The notes: generated from the sequence alone by a model not told the origin. DNA of 64,000 nucleotides from Filosporella fistucella (GCA_030077755.1 JAQJZZ010000018.1:2232001-2296000); one strand, 5' to 3'. Positions 22,609 through 34,654 are shown, numbered from the stretch's first letter. Numbers and translations: made by a program.

Positions 22609-23700
22609 CTACTCGTTCAGAAAAAGTGCTCTCTCATCATCGGCGAGATTGCCAATTCGGTGTAATATGTAGGAGATACTTCGAGTGTGGTCCTGGTCTG
22701 TTCCCTCGAAACGGGGCGTCATAGACAATACTCGTTTTTTCCTCTCCGCCGCCTCACGCTCCGCCTTTGTTCCATCCCTCTTTCGTCGGTTTTTTCTCTT
22801 CTTCTTGCCCACTGCGGGCTTAGACACTGCTTGCTTCGCCTTCTTTGGTTGAGATTGAGTAACGTTGGTTGGCAAATGAGTTGGACACTATTAACTCTAC
22901 TGAAGGACCGTGATCATCACCTTCTCGCGATGCTTAGGGTAGCTGTTCGTCCTGGAGATCGTCAAGGTGCATGAGGATTGAGCTTCCCCTGTCAACAAGT
23001 CACCCTCCAAGTATTTGTCCCTACGTCTACGGGACTCGTTTTTGAGGCCGACTAACAAGCCAACTAGCTCCGTTGAGGGACCGTCGCTATCATTACCTTG
23101 TAATACATCGGCTAGCTGCTGGCCCTCGAGCTCGTTAAGGTGCTTCAAGTTATGAGCTTCGCGTGTGAGCAAATCGCCCTCTAGGTACTTGTCCCCGCGT
23201 CTGCGAGACTCATTGTTCAAATTGTCCAATAAGCCAATCAAGTCTGATGATGGTCAATCGTCCTGCTGTCCATCGTATGATTCGATATTGGAAATACCTA
23301 AAGCTTGCTAGTGACTCTGGTGGGCGCTCCTGACACCTGCAGTTGGTAATACCTCAGGTCTGTCATGACATTCCGAGTTTACATCGTCACCAAAGCTGTA
23401 AAATCAGCCGAACTATCTTCCTCTTGCTGCTCCAGAGCAGCAATTCTCTTTGTCCGACAAGGATTCGTCTTGGTACAGATATTATTCGGAGATTTTGTCT
23501 CCAAGATATGCATTGAATATGCATTTGGGTGCGGACAATGGAAGACATGGGCACCATAAAGGGACCCGACGCAGTAACACGCAAGACTGACGGGCTACCC
23601 GCAAGCTTTTCAAGCATGTCAGAAACGTCGCCGTTCGAGCCTGGTGATGTGATTGTATTCACGCTCAGATCTAGGGAGAGGAGAATTCCTCTATGTGACT
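22609..23700 (-). pseudogene. Decaying gene with tandem charged repeat
   Basis: Minus-strand coding pieces line up but in changing frames. From 5' they are: SVNTITSPGSNGDVSDMLEK (about 23605-23665), a frame change to NPCRTKRIAALEQQEEDSSA ending in a stop near 23395, an open segment 22897-23241 holding two 58-residue repeats, then a frame change and a stop, and a basic segment 22609-22875 (KKKRKNRRKRDGTKAEREAA). Repeats begin NESRRRGDKYLEGDLLT and NESRRRRDKYLEGDLLT. The second half of repeat two continues in another frame as LMHLDDLQDEQLP, then a stop. Charged, repetitive and basic, it might have been a nuclear or transposon-related protein, but no family is recognised. Multiple breaks favour a pseudogene over a spliced gene. 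Confidence 0.45.
22890..23241. repeat. Two tandem copies of a 174-base repeat
   Basis: The block near 22997-23038 recurs at 23171-23212, an offset of 174 bases (58 codons). Over that 42-base core I count ten differences, all transitions (A/G or C/T). Outside the core, transversions also occur. The repeat lies inside the decaying minus-strand gene. Confidence 0.65.
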
Positions 23701-25687
23701 GGGTTGCCTTCGCTCATGTGAAGCTCTTTCGACGAGTCGAGTTGTTTGAGAATTCAGCTCAGAAAGTGCAATTTGACGGCATGTAGGTAGAGTGTATATA
23801 TATTTCTGTGTTGGATTAGTCCAGTATCTCAAGCGGGAGGGCAGAACTCCTACCAGTGATGGTTGGCTATTTGGTCGTCCTATTCGTCTCTGCTGTTCTG
23901 TGTGTGGGACACCTATGTTGCCTCTGACGTGTTAGCTTATCATCCATAGTCATCTCCTTACCAGGCCATAGGGTAAGGAGCAGAAGGACCATGGCCGGAC
24001 TCTGGGCTCCAATTTGTGCTTACCTCCAAGTCACGAATGATAACGCACGCCGAAGCGGCTAGGGTTGACGATGTTTATTCAAAGATACTATGTACAAAGC
24101 TCCAATCCACAGCAGATATTGAACAAGTCAACATCACCTGGTCCTGTCACCTGCATGAGCTAGGTATGCAACGGAGGCCTTCGCTCGAGATGTTTATCAA
24201 CAAGACAAAGCCTCATACTCTGGTATACTCTCCCTCTTGACCCATTTCATAACCCGGTGCTCAGAGTCCTCAATCTTCTTTTGCCAATCTGAAATAACAT
24301 CTTTGATGTATCCAGTGGCCCTCCTCTTGGAAGATCGACTCATCCTGAGCAAGATCAATGTTATATGCAGAGAGCAATGGGAGCCCTGCTCAGCTCTACA
24401 ACCAAGATTCTCGTCACCAAAGGGAATTCGAAATTCCAATCTCCTTGGTCCCGCAACACCATTCCTTGTGAATGAAAGAACGCTTGGTGCTCATGGCCCA
24501 TTCGAGGGACCGGTCCGCCTCACCGCGTGCACTGGTCCGGCCAGGCCTTTACCGTATCGTACAACAGCAGGCAGCTACCTTCAAAATCGAAGAAAATTCT
24601 ACCAGCTACTCAGCGTTGCTGCCAAAGGATGAGGGTGATCTTACGCTTGGTCCAGATTGCACACGATCCACCGCCATTCAACATAGCAGCTGTAAAGCAT
24701 AGCTCTAGTCTAAACGGTGTTTCGTAGTGGGTAATTCTGGGCTGCTTGCATTGACAATGGATTCTGCCCATTCCTACAAGTATAGGAGCTGAGCATTTTT
24801 TCCAAATATATTGTATATAAATGTCCACTGAAGGTAATGAATGCTCGAACCTCGATTTCTGTTGCTCGTTGTGTTAACGGACCTGAATTTATGTGGTGCC
24901 GTAGGATGTACCAAGATGAGTGATTGATTGCAGGATTAGATATTTATTGATGTTTTGCTGCTTGACATTGCCCTGCAAAAGAATTGTGCCAGCCTAGGAG
25001 GCTTGGGTCCGAAGGAATGTACGGGCAGAGTATCAAAGGGGTGCTTTTGCTTGGAGTGATTGTCAAAGTCGTCAAGCCTCGATTTAGTGATCGTTTCAAC
25101 ATGTGGCAATGGACGAACAAGTTTGTTTTGCTCCTCGACATACCCTGAGATGGCTGGATAGTGGAAATATAGAGATATACTGACATTGTGTTATCATACC
25201 CAGTTACCAACTACCCCGTAGATGGTAGCACGTCCTGGTTAATACCAGTTGGTGCTGATCATCATATTTGCCCAAAGTGCGTTCATCTTAGTCAAAGTTG
25301 CAGCGGGTAGTGAGAGGCTATCCAGCATTGCGCCACTGCTGTACTCGGGCTCCAAGGTTGCTCTTGGTTGTACTACTTGATGACCTTTGCCAGTGGCTTA
25401 GGTATAGCTAATTGCCATGGAGATTAGCTACTACTACCCCCACGGTAGAAATTGAGGAATGACGCTACTTACGAAGATGTAAAACAAATCTCTTACTGGA
25501 CGATAATCTGTTTCGAGAGTTGGCCATCGTTTCCTGCGTTTGATTGGTGGTGTCTTTCTACCAGGTGTGTGGAGTTGCGTAGCTTGCTAAAGGAGAGAGT
25601 CGATCCATTGGTTTAATGACCTCGGCAACGAAGCTCAATTGCGGCATGATAGAAACCAAAGCTTGAAGATGCTATAGCCTATGGAAG
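23701..25687. other. Gene-sparse stretch, nothing supported
   Basis: About 2 kb with short overlapping frames on both strands and no recognised motif. The plus frame ending at 24240 and the minus frame 24197-24439 look weakly protein-like only. Confidence 0.4.
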
Positions 25688-26148
25688 TCAGTAGCCGGAA
25701 CATAGAAGTCGATCTTGAAAGACTGCCTCGAGCGCAAGCACGAATTGTTCGGCAAGTTCTGTGGGAGACCTCAATTAGGCCATGGGATTCATTCGAATGT
25801 TTACCTACTTCTAGATCAAAACGATACCCCTGAATACACTTCGTGAACTTGCAAGTAGCTTGTTGTGGGTATTGATTTTCGATGAAAGTCTGCCAGGTGC
25901 TTTGTGTTAAACTCGAATCAGTCTGATTCTCAACCATCAAATGGTGCTTCACGAACTCTTACCAAGACCATAGTGTTTCTTCTCCCTGACACAATTGCCT
26001 GCTTTACCAAGTTATTCATTGCTGTGGAGCGTTTCAAATGATGTTGGGAGTCAAGACATGCCGATATTTCACCAACTAGAAGCTCAGTGTAACAGCTTGC
26101 TTCTGACGTATGAAACGCTCCTGCCGTCAGACATCGCAAAAGTATCAA
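25688..26148 (-). CDS. Candidate small spliced gene, unknown function
   Basis: Three minus-strand blocks (25963-26148, 25805-25922, 25688-25758) can be joined across two canonical GT-AG introns of 40 and 46 bases to give about 124 residues. The middle block TWQTFIENQYPQQATCKFTK and the last block ELAEQFVLALEAVFQDRLLC look like genuine protein. The latter is only reached when the short intron is removed, which is modest evidence for splicing. No signal peptide, membrane segment or known domain is seen. The introns are at the lower size limit. A plus-strand frame covers the same DNA (25995-26573) but lacks motifs. It may also be a gene fragment. Confidence 0.3.
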
Positions 26149-27525
26149 TTCGAGTTCTCGTTCAGCAAGGACTAAATCCGCAAGTAATCGGATGTAGCTG
26201 TATTGATGAGGAGAGCATGTTGTGTTGGGAGAAGACTGAGATTGAGAACGAGATCACAGCGAAGATCCGTGGGCACAGGCTAAGCTCTCCTCGTCGAGGC
26301 AACGACGCAGCCAAGCTAGGCAAACACACCAAACGCGCTTTCTTTCTCTTTCCGGTCTTTTATTTCCTAGAGACAGCAGGGGCGGTACATTTATCATGTT
26401 CAAAACACCTGAGACTATACAGGAACAATAATTCATCGGATGCAAGGGATGTCGGCAGATCTTCAACCCTTGGCGTAAAGGGGGTTGCAGTGCAGCTACA
26501 TGATGTATGCTGTACCCCATCCCGCACCTGCATTGTGGAGATAATATTACCGTTGCTATTATGGATACTATGATCTCTCATTGTCCTGTTGGTAGCTGTC
26601 AATGGTGGGTTTGTGGGGTAGAGACACTCTCCTGATTTCTTTGTGTAAGTAAGACCAATGTCCTAATTCTTTTCTATCTGACTTTGCCATCCGTATATTT
26701 ATGGTAATGATTATCAGCAATGTTTCCCACCCAGGACTCCGATGACCCTCCATCCGGAGCGAGCTCTCTTGTCTAAATTCTGTCCAGGGCAGCAAGTCAT
26801 CATCACGTGATTTGCATTTTTCAGGGCAGCAACCTGGAACCTGATATGGAAATGACATCGTGCTCAGAATACACACTTGGTGGGCACATCACGACTCTAT
26901 GGAGTCCTCGAGTGTAGAGGCAGTGTATAATATAAACAATGAATGTCGCATACCACTACTTGAAATTCAAAGTTGGCCAAGCTTCAACTTCCAAATGGCT
27001 AACATTACACAACGAAAACCTAGCATTGGCAACAATTCCAATACCTGCACTCCTTTTCATCCACCACTTGTTGGTTGCCACAGTATTCCAAGTCACATAG
27101 CCACCACTATCTCCATGCCCCGACTCCTTATGCCCAGAAAATGCTCACTTATTTGGCCCATGCACAAAGGAAACAGTACCAAAAGTGTTCCTTGACAGCG
27201 CAAACCAATGACGGTCTGTAATAATATAAAACCTTGAAGGCCCCCCTCTCCAAGATCCAAAAGGTGAAAATGCCAGTTCCATAATACAACTCCGAATAGA
27301 AAGAGGTCCGTGAAAGGGGTAAAGGAGCTCGCTTGGCACTAGCGCAACAGGCGTGTCTAAGAGCAAAACATGAAGACCCGTTCCAAGGTTCATCTACATA
27401 GCGCATCCCATCATAAAAATATTCATCCATATCATGCTTGTACGATTTTTTCCGATGCGGCTGTTCTCGTCTGCTCATATGTGCCATGGCAGCCTCGATA
27501 CATCATCCTTTCGTCGTTTGTCTTT
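26149..27525. other. Gene-sparse stretch downstream of the C2H2 gene
   Basis: No supported gene. Several overlapping short frames occur in both directions; none has motifs. The right end contains the 3' end of the C2H2 gene. Confidence 0.4.
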
Positions 27526-28743
27526 TCAATACTCCTGAGAACGCGTGCGTCTAGCTTTGCCGCCTTCCTCCTTGATCTCATTCTTGTTGTTCTTGCGGGT
27601 CTTGGTTGACATATTTTTATATATTTCCATAGCATGAGGAACGTGCTTGGTACGTGGAGATTTCTTGTTTGGATCCGCATGGAGCAAGACATGCTGCTTC
27701 AAATTGTCGAAGCGATCAAAGACTTTCTTGCATGCGTATTTTTCGTATTCGGGGAGGAAAGGACATGGATACAGCGGACGATTTGGGTCGTGCTTCAGTT
27801 CATGTCTCTTCAAGTGCTCTGGTCTTACGAATTTGCTGGTGCAGCCTTCGTAGCGGCACTTCTTCTTTGCTGGCTGTTGGCGGCTGATGTGCAAATCGAG
27901 TGTATTGAGTTCTCGCTTTATAGCTTTTCTGGACCGACGAACTTCGGGCTCTGGCTTATATGGGCTATCATGGCGGTAGCTTTGGATTTTATGTAGTGCG
28001 ATTGAGCTTTGGGGAGGCTCGCAGACTGGCTGTCGAACTGGTTCCCAGGTTGATGCCTTGGAAGGAGTGTTTGGATATGGCATGTTGGGATAGAACCCAA
28101 TTGGTGATTCGCTTCCAGTCTCCACGAAATTACTGTCACAACCAGACAAGGGACTTTGCGTATTGTAGCTAATGTTGAAGTGGGTAGACTTGGCAGTTGC
28201 CATGGAAGAGTCCCCGAGATCGAAGGGATCAAGGAATGTTGTTTGAGATGGTACGACAAAGTCATCCGAAGAGGTCGGCGAGTACAGGTCATTGTCCATT
28301 ATGGGATTTGCAATTGGAAAGCCATGGAGGCTATGAAAAGACTCATTTGCCGTTGGCACAAATGATGAGAATTGATTGATACCCGGCATGTCATTGTCAG
28401 AGGTCGATTTGTCGACAAGATACATCATGTTGATGTCTTGAAACCCAGAGAGTATATCATTGGTCAGGGAAGACATCTGACAAAAGCCTGCAGAGTTCCC
28501 AAGCCTTTCTGGTGTTGAGATGGATGTTGATGCTGAGAGGATGGCGTCTTCGAACTTCAAGGATCCGAACGATCCACGACGTGGAGTGGAAGTTGGTGTC
28601 ATAATAGTAGAGTCACACCAAGAAGAGGAGGCATTCGAAGAGTCATCAGAGCAAAACGAAGAGTCTGCTGTAGAAGCAGATGAGAAGAACCCGGGGATGT
28701 TCTGGTTGCCAGAGCTATACTGCATGTTGTTGTCTGAGAACAT
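27526..28743 (-). CDS. C2H2 zinc-finger transcription factor
   Basis: A single open frame of 405 residues. The first 240 are rich in serine, threonine, asparagine and acidic residues, as in activation regions. Two adjacent fingers lie near the C-terminus. Finger 1 is C296-x4-C301-x12-H314-x3-H318 (KFVRPEHLKRHELKH). Finger 2 is C327-x10-C338-x12-H351-x3-H355 (KKVFDRFDNLKQHVLLH), with an unusually long gap between its cysteines. Basic clusters flank them (RRSRKAIKRE, KTRKNNKNEIK). The HLKRH and DNLKQH signatures recall fungal developmental regulators such as BrlA and Botrytis LTF2, but the match is only by general pattern. It should act in the nucleus. It stands alone in about 14 kb of gene-poor DNA, which suits a regulator with large control regions. 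Confidence 0.88.
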   Translation of the reverse strand: MFSDNNMQYSSGNQNIPGFFSSASTADSSFCSDDSSNASSSWCDSTIMTPTSTPRRGSFGSLKFEDAILSASTSISTPERLGNSAGFCQMSSLTNDILSGFQDINMMYLVDKSTSDNDMPGINQFSSFVPTANESFHSLHGFPIANPIMDNDLYSPTSSDDFVVPSQTTFLDPFDLGDSSMATAKSTHFNISYNTQSPLSGCDSNFVETGSESPIGFYPNMPYPNTPSKASTWEPVRQPVCEPPQSSIALHKIQSYRHDSPYKPEPEVRRSRKAIKRELNTLDLHISRQQPAKKKCRYEGCTSKFVRPEHLKRHELKHDPNRPLYPCPFLPEYEKYACKKVFDRFDNLKQHVLLHADPNKKSPRTKHVPHAMEIYKNMSTKTRKNNKNEIKEEGGKARRTRSQEY

Positions 28744-31700
28744 GTTTACAATTGTATTTGATTGAAGTATGTACGTCGGTCGTCTGTTGGAAACCCGTCA
28801 GTACTCTCCATTTTCGATATGGACGATAACTTTACGAACAGATGCTTGCTTTCAATGGACTAAGATACTCGGAAACGACTGTGGGAGGGGACTGAAGAGC
28901 AAGGAATGAGTGATTGAGCTCCTTTGAAGTTATTTATCTTGGAAAGGGAGATGATTGCTTCCATATATCACTTGAGCAGGCGACGACCACTTAATGTTGC
29001 CTTGATCGACGATGATGCTTGAGTCAGCAGAGGAGTGGTTAGACAAGCTTACCTGAATATTGAATATTAAGGGGCACCTTGAGCCTCGTCGAGAGTCGCG
29101 TTTCTGGTGATTAAGCAAGGTCAATGAAAGGAAGCCGACGTGTCGCGACTTTGAAGATCCTGTCCTCCGTATCTGGACAGTAGGGACGAAGAAACTTAGG
29201 AGGACTATCAATATCTGTTGCTAGTTCTGGCTTTCTCTAGCAGCCCATATCTCAGAGGTAACCAAAGCGGCTCTGTTCTGCCCTTGTTGAAGTGCAAGGA
29301 GCTCTCGCTTGTGGAAAATCGTCAAGTTAAGGAGGTAATATATGAGACGATATATTGGTACTGTACAACTTCTTGAGACAGTTGAACCCCTTGAAAGAGC
29401 GACGGTGCCTCTTCTTAACCCAGACTCAGAAGCCTGCTGGCAAGGAACAGGCGGACACGCTTCACTCCGAGATACCTCGAGTTGGCTGGATCCGCCCCAA
29501 TTTGTGGGGATGTTTGTGGCGTTGGACAAGACAAAAAGTTGCTTACATTCTGGATTTCTAAAGGATGGAGGACCGATATAGCTAGAGTTGGCGTTGGTCT
29601 TACCATTCATGCAAGTACGAGTTCCTGCAGGTCACAGATCTTGGAGAAGATCTACGCTCAAGATGACTAGAACCTTAGATTTTCCCACAACTTGTCAACC
29701 TCAAGTCGATATCAACTCTAGGGCAGCTTCAAAATGATGATGCCAATGGATTCTTTGCAAGTGGCGCTTGATGGAAACATTGTATCTCGCATTCCAGACC
29801 ATTCATAAACACGTTGTCCGTAGTAGTGTATAGTCTTCGAGGTGTATGTTTAGGAATGAGCCTACGCTGAGATGGAATGCTACCCCACGTCTAACCCATA
29901 CAAATCCAGTCACGGAAGAATAATGGTGGGATGTCGACATTCTCGACCGTCAGCCAGCTCTTATCGCTCGTACAGCTATTCCACAATCCTTCTGTGTTCG
30001 ACGACCACCGCTTTTCTTCAATGGGAAGCTTCGACGAAGTGGGCGTCAAGAATGTCTAATTAGAAGGAGGCAGATCTTCGAGTGCGCGGTAATTTATCAA
30101 GCCACTAAGCTTTTGGCGGGCTGTACCGAATTGATTGGCATTGTCTAAGATTTGCGAGGTCTACAAAGCTGCCCTGGTTTAAGATACAATGCCTGCAGTG
30201 CAAAGGGCTCCACGAAATGCGATTTTCTGTTTCAGGAGGAGCTAAGATCTCTTGATTGCTGTGCCTTCGGCAGCTGCAAAAACTTTACAAATACCTCGAA
30301 GCATATACCAACAACAAAAGTTCTCTTCAAATGAAAGGAACCACTGAGTTTTGAGGAATCTTGCTTCCTTTGGTTGGTAGAATACGAAGCCTCGAGATTC
30401 TTCGGCAAGTCTCCGAAATCTATCATATACCTGAATGTGACAGAAATGGCGCCAATAGTTTTGTCAGATATGTCAGCCACCTCAAACCCACCAACACAGA
30501 AGTTCAATAAAGTGTCAAAAACCTCATGAAAAGTTGACAAGAGCATCAATGGCTTTGCTTCACTAAGGCTTTACTCTGTACCACCATAATTTTATTGGAT
30601 TCATGAGCGAGTTTTACGAAGATGGAGTATCGAAGTCAGGGGTTTTACAGGTTTGTAAAGTCCAAAACTCAACATTTCTCTATTTCCGTTCAGCTTCAAC
30701 GACAAGGATATACTCCTTCATATTTCTTGGTACAATCATCATGTGCTCCCCGGTGCCGTCTTGAGTGACAGGTGTATGACGGGTTTCAGCATTTTGCACC
30801 TGTAGCGAGGCATGCCGTGTATCGAGCTGAGCATTAAGTAGGCAGGGGCTATCCATAGTGTCGGGTTTCTCTTCTCCACTTTTTCAAACCATATCAAACA
30901 TGTGGTAGTCCCAATCCAAACTAATCCGGTCTCTATGCAGCATCTTGCAGCTTGTCTTTGCCGTGCTGTCTGTGCTTGTTTCTTACTTGTTACTTTCTAC
31001 ACACCATGACAGCCGTGTTGACGGAGACACCCTCCGTATCTATCCATTTCAGTCATGGCATTCCAAAGTGTGCTCGCACCGTCCTCGAATTTGGTGGGCT
31101 TCTGACAATCCGATGAAGGAAGAAGGGAGCACGTGATATACTTGAATCAATGTTACGCCCACTTACATGGTAACCTGCCCGATGACGTTGGAGAGAATCA
31201 AAAGAAAGTTACTTGAACAGAGTTAACGCAAGGATTTCCTTCGTTTTGTTTTCCTTGTCGAGTGGTTGCCAGTTTCTGCTGCTCTGGGCACTGGTGACTG
31301 TTTGTGTAACACTTGCTGTCCACTCAGACTCGGTGCCAAATTGGACGCACAGCTGGTTGGAATGACGGGTTGACGGAGGTAAGTGCTGTGATCGTACCAC
31401 AATTTCTCTCTTAAGATGGTTTATCAGCTCCTGGCAGGCATGCTATGGGCGAGTACAACTTCATAGCGACTCAGCGCCTCGCTAATTGTTGCAAAGACAA
31501 GATTTCTCGCAAGAAGAGACTCAAAATCACAGAGCTTCCTAATATGGCAACCGTGAATGCCAGCAAGCCAACGTGATTAGTGATCCAAGACCGTTTCTCA
31601 GTAGGTAGCAGGGGAGTGGGACGCAGTCTCCCGGATGCCCGGTGCATGATTTTATGGTCACCACTAAGCTATCTGGTATCGGGTATTGCTACTGAGAGGA

Positions 31701-31747
31701 GCATCCAGCGCTACACACATTGTGAGATTTGAAAGAATGACTGTATT
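28744..31747. promoter_or_regulatory. Long upstream region of the C2H2 gene, otherwise empty
   Basis: Three kilobases without a supported gene. The part next to 28743 must hold the leader and promoter of the C2H2 factor. A minus-strand segment about 30180-30550 has protein-like stretches in two frames that meet at a possible acceptor (TTCAG near 30430), for example RFRRLAEESRGFVFY, but no start and no family. It may be a gene relic. Confidence 0.35.
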
Positions 31748-32002
31748 TCATTCGTGTGATGGAGGGCGATATGCAATCAGCCGCTGCAAACGCTTAGCCG
31801 TCGAGACTCGATGCCCTCGAGTGATATGATCTTCCTCGTTCCAAATCTGGACAGCAAGAATAATGGGAAGCTTCCCATTCGAGGACCGGCCAAATCCCCG
31901 AGGATATGGACATACACGGGCATCAAACTCTTCGTGGAAGGTATTGATCAAAAGTTCAGGGAAAAGAGTGACTAATTTTGCCTCCAGCAGAAATAGAGGA
32001 GA
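31748..32002 (-). pseudogene. Minus-strand coding relic, unrecognised
   Basis: An open stretch reads LVTLFPELLINTFHEEF, then GKLPIILAVQIWNEEDHITR and ends at a stop at 31748. The composition is protein-like over 85 codons, but a stop precedes it at 32003-32005 and no ATG is present. It overlaps the promoter of the small plus-strand gene that follows. It looks like the 3' end of a lost gene or an unplaced last exon; family unknown. Confidence 0.3.
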
Positions 32003-32003
32003 C

Positions 32004-32012
32004 TATATAAAA
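32004..32012 (+). promoter_or_regulatory. TATA box of the small cysteine-rich gene
   Basis: TATATAAAA lies 147-155 bases upstream of the ATG at 32159. A pyrimidine/adenine-rich leader follows (ctctatcgtttcc, acaaattg). The arrangement is typical of a strongly regulated fungal promoter. Confidence 0.5.
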
Positions 32013-32158
32013 GAATGAGATATCGTTGTTCACGGTAGAAGATCTCAAATTCAAATTCTCTCTATCGTTTCCAATCACAAATTGTAACGTCTTTCAAGTA
32101 ACTTCAAGCTCTACAAAATCGTCTGAAGCTACGTTCCACTTTTGAAGATTTATAAGCC

Positions 32159-32474
32159 ATGTGTTACATGAGGAAAGAGCTCTATCATGACTGCCGACAC
32201 TTGGGAAGAGAGCCTTATATTGTGGGTTGCGGCAGTTATCCTGAATGCGAATATGGGATCTCAGGAAGACTCGTCACGCAAGAGGAGACATTAGTGGGAC
32301 TATGCCCTCATCCGAATTGCCAGCCTCAACAGCAACCATTGCCCGCTGGAATTGATCCTCTACCTACAGAGTAAGTCTCCCTTGCCCCTTATGGCAATAG
32401 AGAGAGCAATTCTCATTCGTAGTATAGTCGAGGCAGCGGACGAAATCGAACGCGAAGATAATCACGTCGTGTGA
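32159..32474 (+). CDS. Small cysteine-rich protein of unknown function
   Basis: Exons 32159-32370 and 32423-32474 join (GTAAGT donor, TAG acceptor) to about 87 residues. The N-terminus MCYMRKELYHDCRHLG is followed by CGSYPEC and CPHPNC, giving six to seven cysteines plus histidines in a compact region, so metal binding is possible. The tail IVEAADEIEREDN is acidic. There is no signal peptide. Short proteins starting with MC-x-Y and a C-x-H pattern are common in filamentous fungi, with no known role. The second exon is supported by a stop only eight bases before the next possible frame and by the acidic coding-like sequence. It is isolated in gene-sparse DNA and has its own TATA box. Confidence 0.65.
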
Positions 32475-34654
32475 AAGCAATTGTCCGTCGCCGGCATAAG
32501 CATTGAAAAGGAACAATTTATCCAGCACACGAAAAGAATCCTCGAGCATCTTACTGTACAGAATGCATAACAAACAGCGAAAATGTCCGCCATGTCATAC
32601 ACAAAATTGTCGTTCGTCTCTGCGAAAATTCGGTAATTATCTCACGATCTCACTTACTCATTGTCGACGTCATCGCACCACAAGCCACGCTGCATCCAGG
32701 GTCCTGATAACTCCATCCCCACTACCTGGTTTTTTCTTCCAGTATCTCCATCCCATCACAATGTCAATATGCTCGTTCTTCTCGTACAACTTGTCTCGCT
32801 GCAGAGCCGTTAACGTTGCGACAAGCATACACGTTGTGTAACCCACCGTCTCAGCTGCCGCGACACAACGTCACACAATGGTGTTGTGCAACATTCCCGC
32901 ATGATCTGGAAAAGCTTTGAGCATGAGGTGGCATCTGCAGTTTTTATTGTTATTTGTTCTATTTGGGGATTTGGGGGACATTTCTTATTCCTTTCCGATG
33001 AATTTTCCTAGTTTGGGTCACAAGACTAAGTGAATTGGTGGAATGGGACAAGTCATGACGAATCTAATTTTGTGAATGGAGGCAGAGGTATAGGAGGTTG
33101 TTTCCCTTGTGTTTCCTTGAGTTTTTTTGGGCTTCTATATTACGCTTTGGTTGGCCTTTTGTCCCATATAATACGGCACGTATATACCAAATTGAGGATA
33201 TACACCCTTCGTTCACCTCAGCCTCGCAGATACGGTTGCTATTTACATTCTGAACCGAAAATATATTCCTCACTGCACTTAAAACTACAATTTTCATCCC
33301 GCCTCTTTCAATACGACTTCCTCAACTCTGTTGGTATTCTATCAATGCCCCATTCCCGTCAACCAGGTCCTCGTTCTCCCAATACAGAATGTCAAAGCAC
33401 AAATCCCAACAAGCCTCCTACCAACTCTCGACATATGCTCTTTCACGCACCTTCATACCACACATGGACCCAACTCATCGTGGGGACACGAGTTACGTGT
33501 GCCCAGATTCTAGAACTTTTCAACCTCTGTGCTATGCCTACTACGCCAACCACATCAAATCAGCACATCTTGCTTTCTTCGCCATTTCACCAACCTATAC
33601 GATTTGACCAATAGCATGACATGCGTTCGTAACAGACCTCTTGAAGATTCCTCCCGTCTCGTTCGGTGGATATATCATCTGGTCATAGCCGTACACCAGC
33701 CCAGAACCAAACAACAGAAAAAAAGAAAATACTATGCCCAGAACGAGGAAACTCGGAGCACAACAAATAGGAGACTTGATCGGAGACATTTTTCGGCAAG
33801 CCGACTTCAAACCCTAACACTGGTCGGCTTGCATACTAGACTCAATTTTCGCATCGGTAGCTTCCTTCTGACCCCTCCTTAACGTCCATGATAATTTCTA
33901 CGGGGAACCGCAGGAAAACGAAACAGTTGGTTGCCCTGATAAGAGGGAAGTAAAAAAATAGGGTACGGGATGTGGATTTTTATGCATAATGCCTGTACAG
34001 ATATAAATCCCTGCGTAAATCTAGAATCAATATAGTGGTGCACTTGTGCAACGGTTGGCTTGAACACGGCTGGACATCAAGGTTGGTGATCCTTCAACCC
34101 ACGTTAAAAACCTAAGGAAACGGGGGTCGTACTGCGTACGGAATACTCCATAACTCAACGACAATTGGCGTTCATCGTCAGCGGAGACGCCACCGCTGCT
34201 GTTCCGCCATTTAAAATCCTAGGTGTGAGATAGACTGATTGCACCCACCCTATGGGAATGAGAAAAACTGCTTCTCGACGTGTAGGTGGCTGGTCCCGGG
34301 AACCGGGGAAGAATGGAAAATGGATAACTGGTAGGGTCACATTGCATGGTGGGGGTTAGACGAAGGCATTTTTCTGAGGAATGTATTTCGAACTTGCAGC
34401 AAAATGATGCGAAGATTCTATTTTGATGTTAACGTCCTCCTGGGGTCATTCTTGCACCCAGTTCGTAGATGCATTTCGTGCATCAATGAGGTGACTCAGT
34501 TTTTGAGGAGTGTTCGCGATGAGACAGGCGGATGCATTCCCGGGTACATCTCATTCGCCATCCAGAGTAAGGATGAAGGGGTCCTGGCAATCGGGCTCTA
34601 TTGCATCTGAAAATCAATTGCCGGCCGGATGTAGTGGTCATGATGGCCTCGTTT
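32475..34654. other. Gene-sparse stretch, nothing firmly supported
   Basis: About 2.2 kb. At 33030-33614 all three plus-strand frames are open over long parts, which points to skewed base composition (pyrimidine-rich plus strand) rather than a gene. The right end contains the 3' end of the eIF2B gamma gene. Confidence 0.4.

Noticed and set aside
25995..26573. 192-codon plus-strand frame
   Set aside because: No motif, and the minus strand gives a better spliced candidate over the left part.
33030..33614. 194-codon plus-strand frame
   Set aside because: All three plus frames are open over much of this interval, so the openness reflects base composition; no motif is seen.
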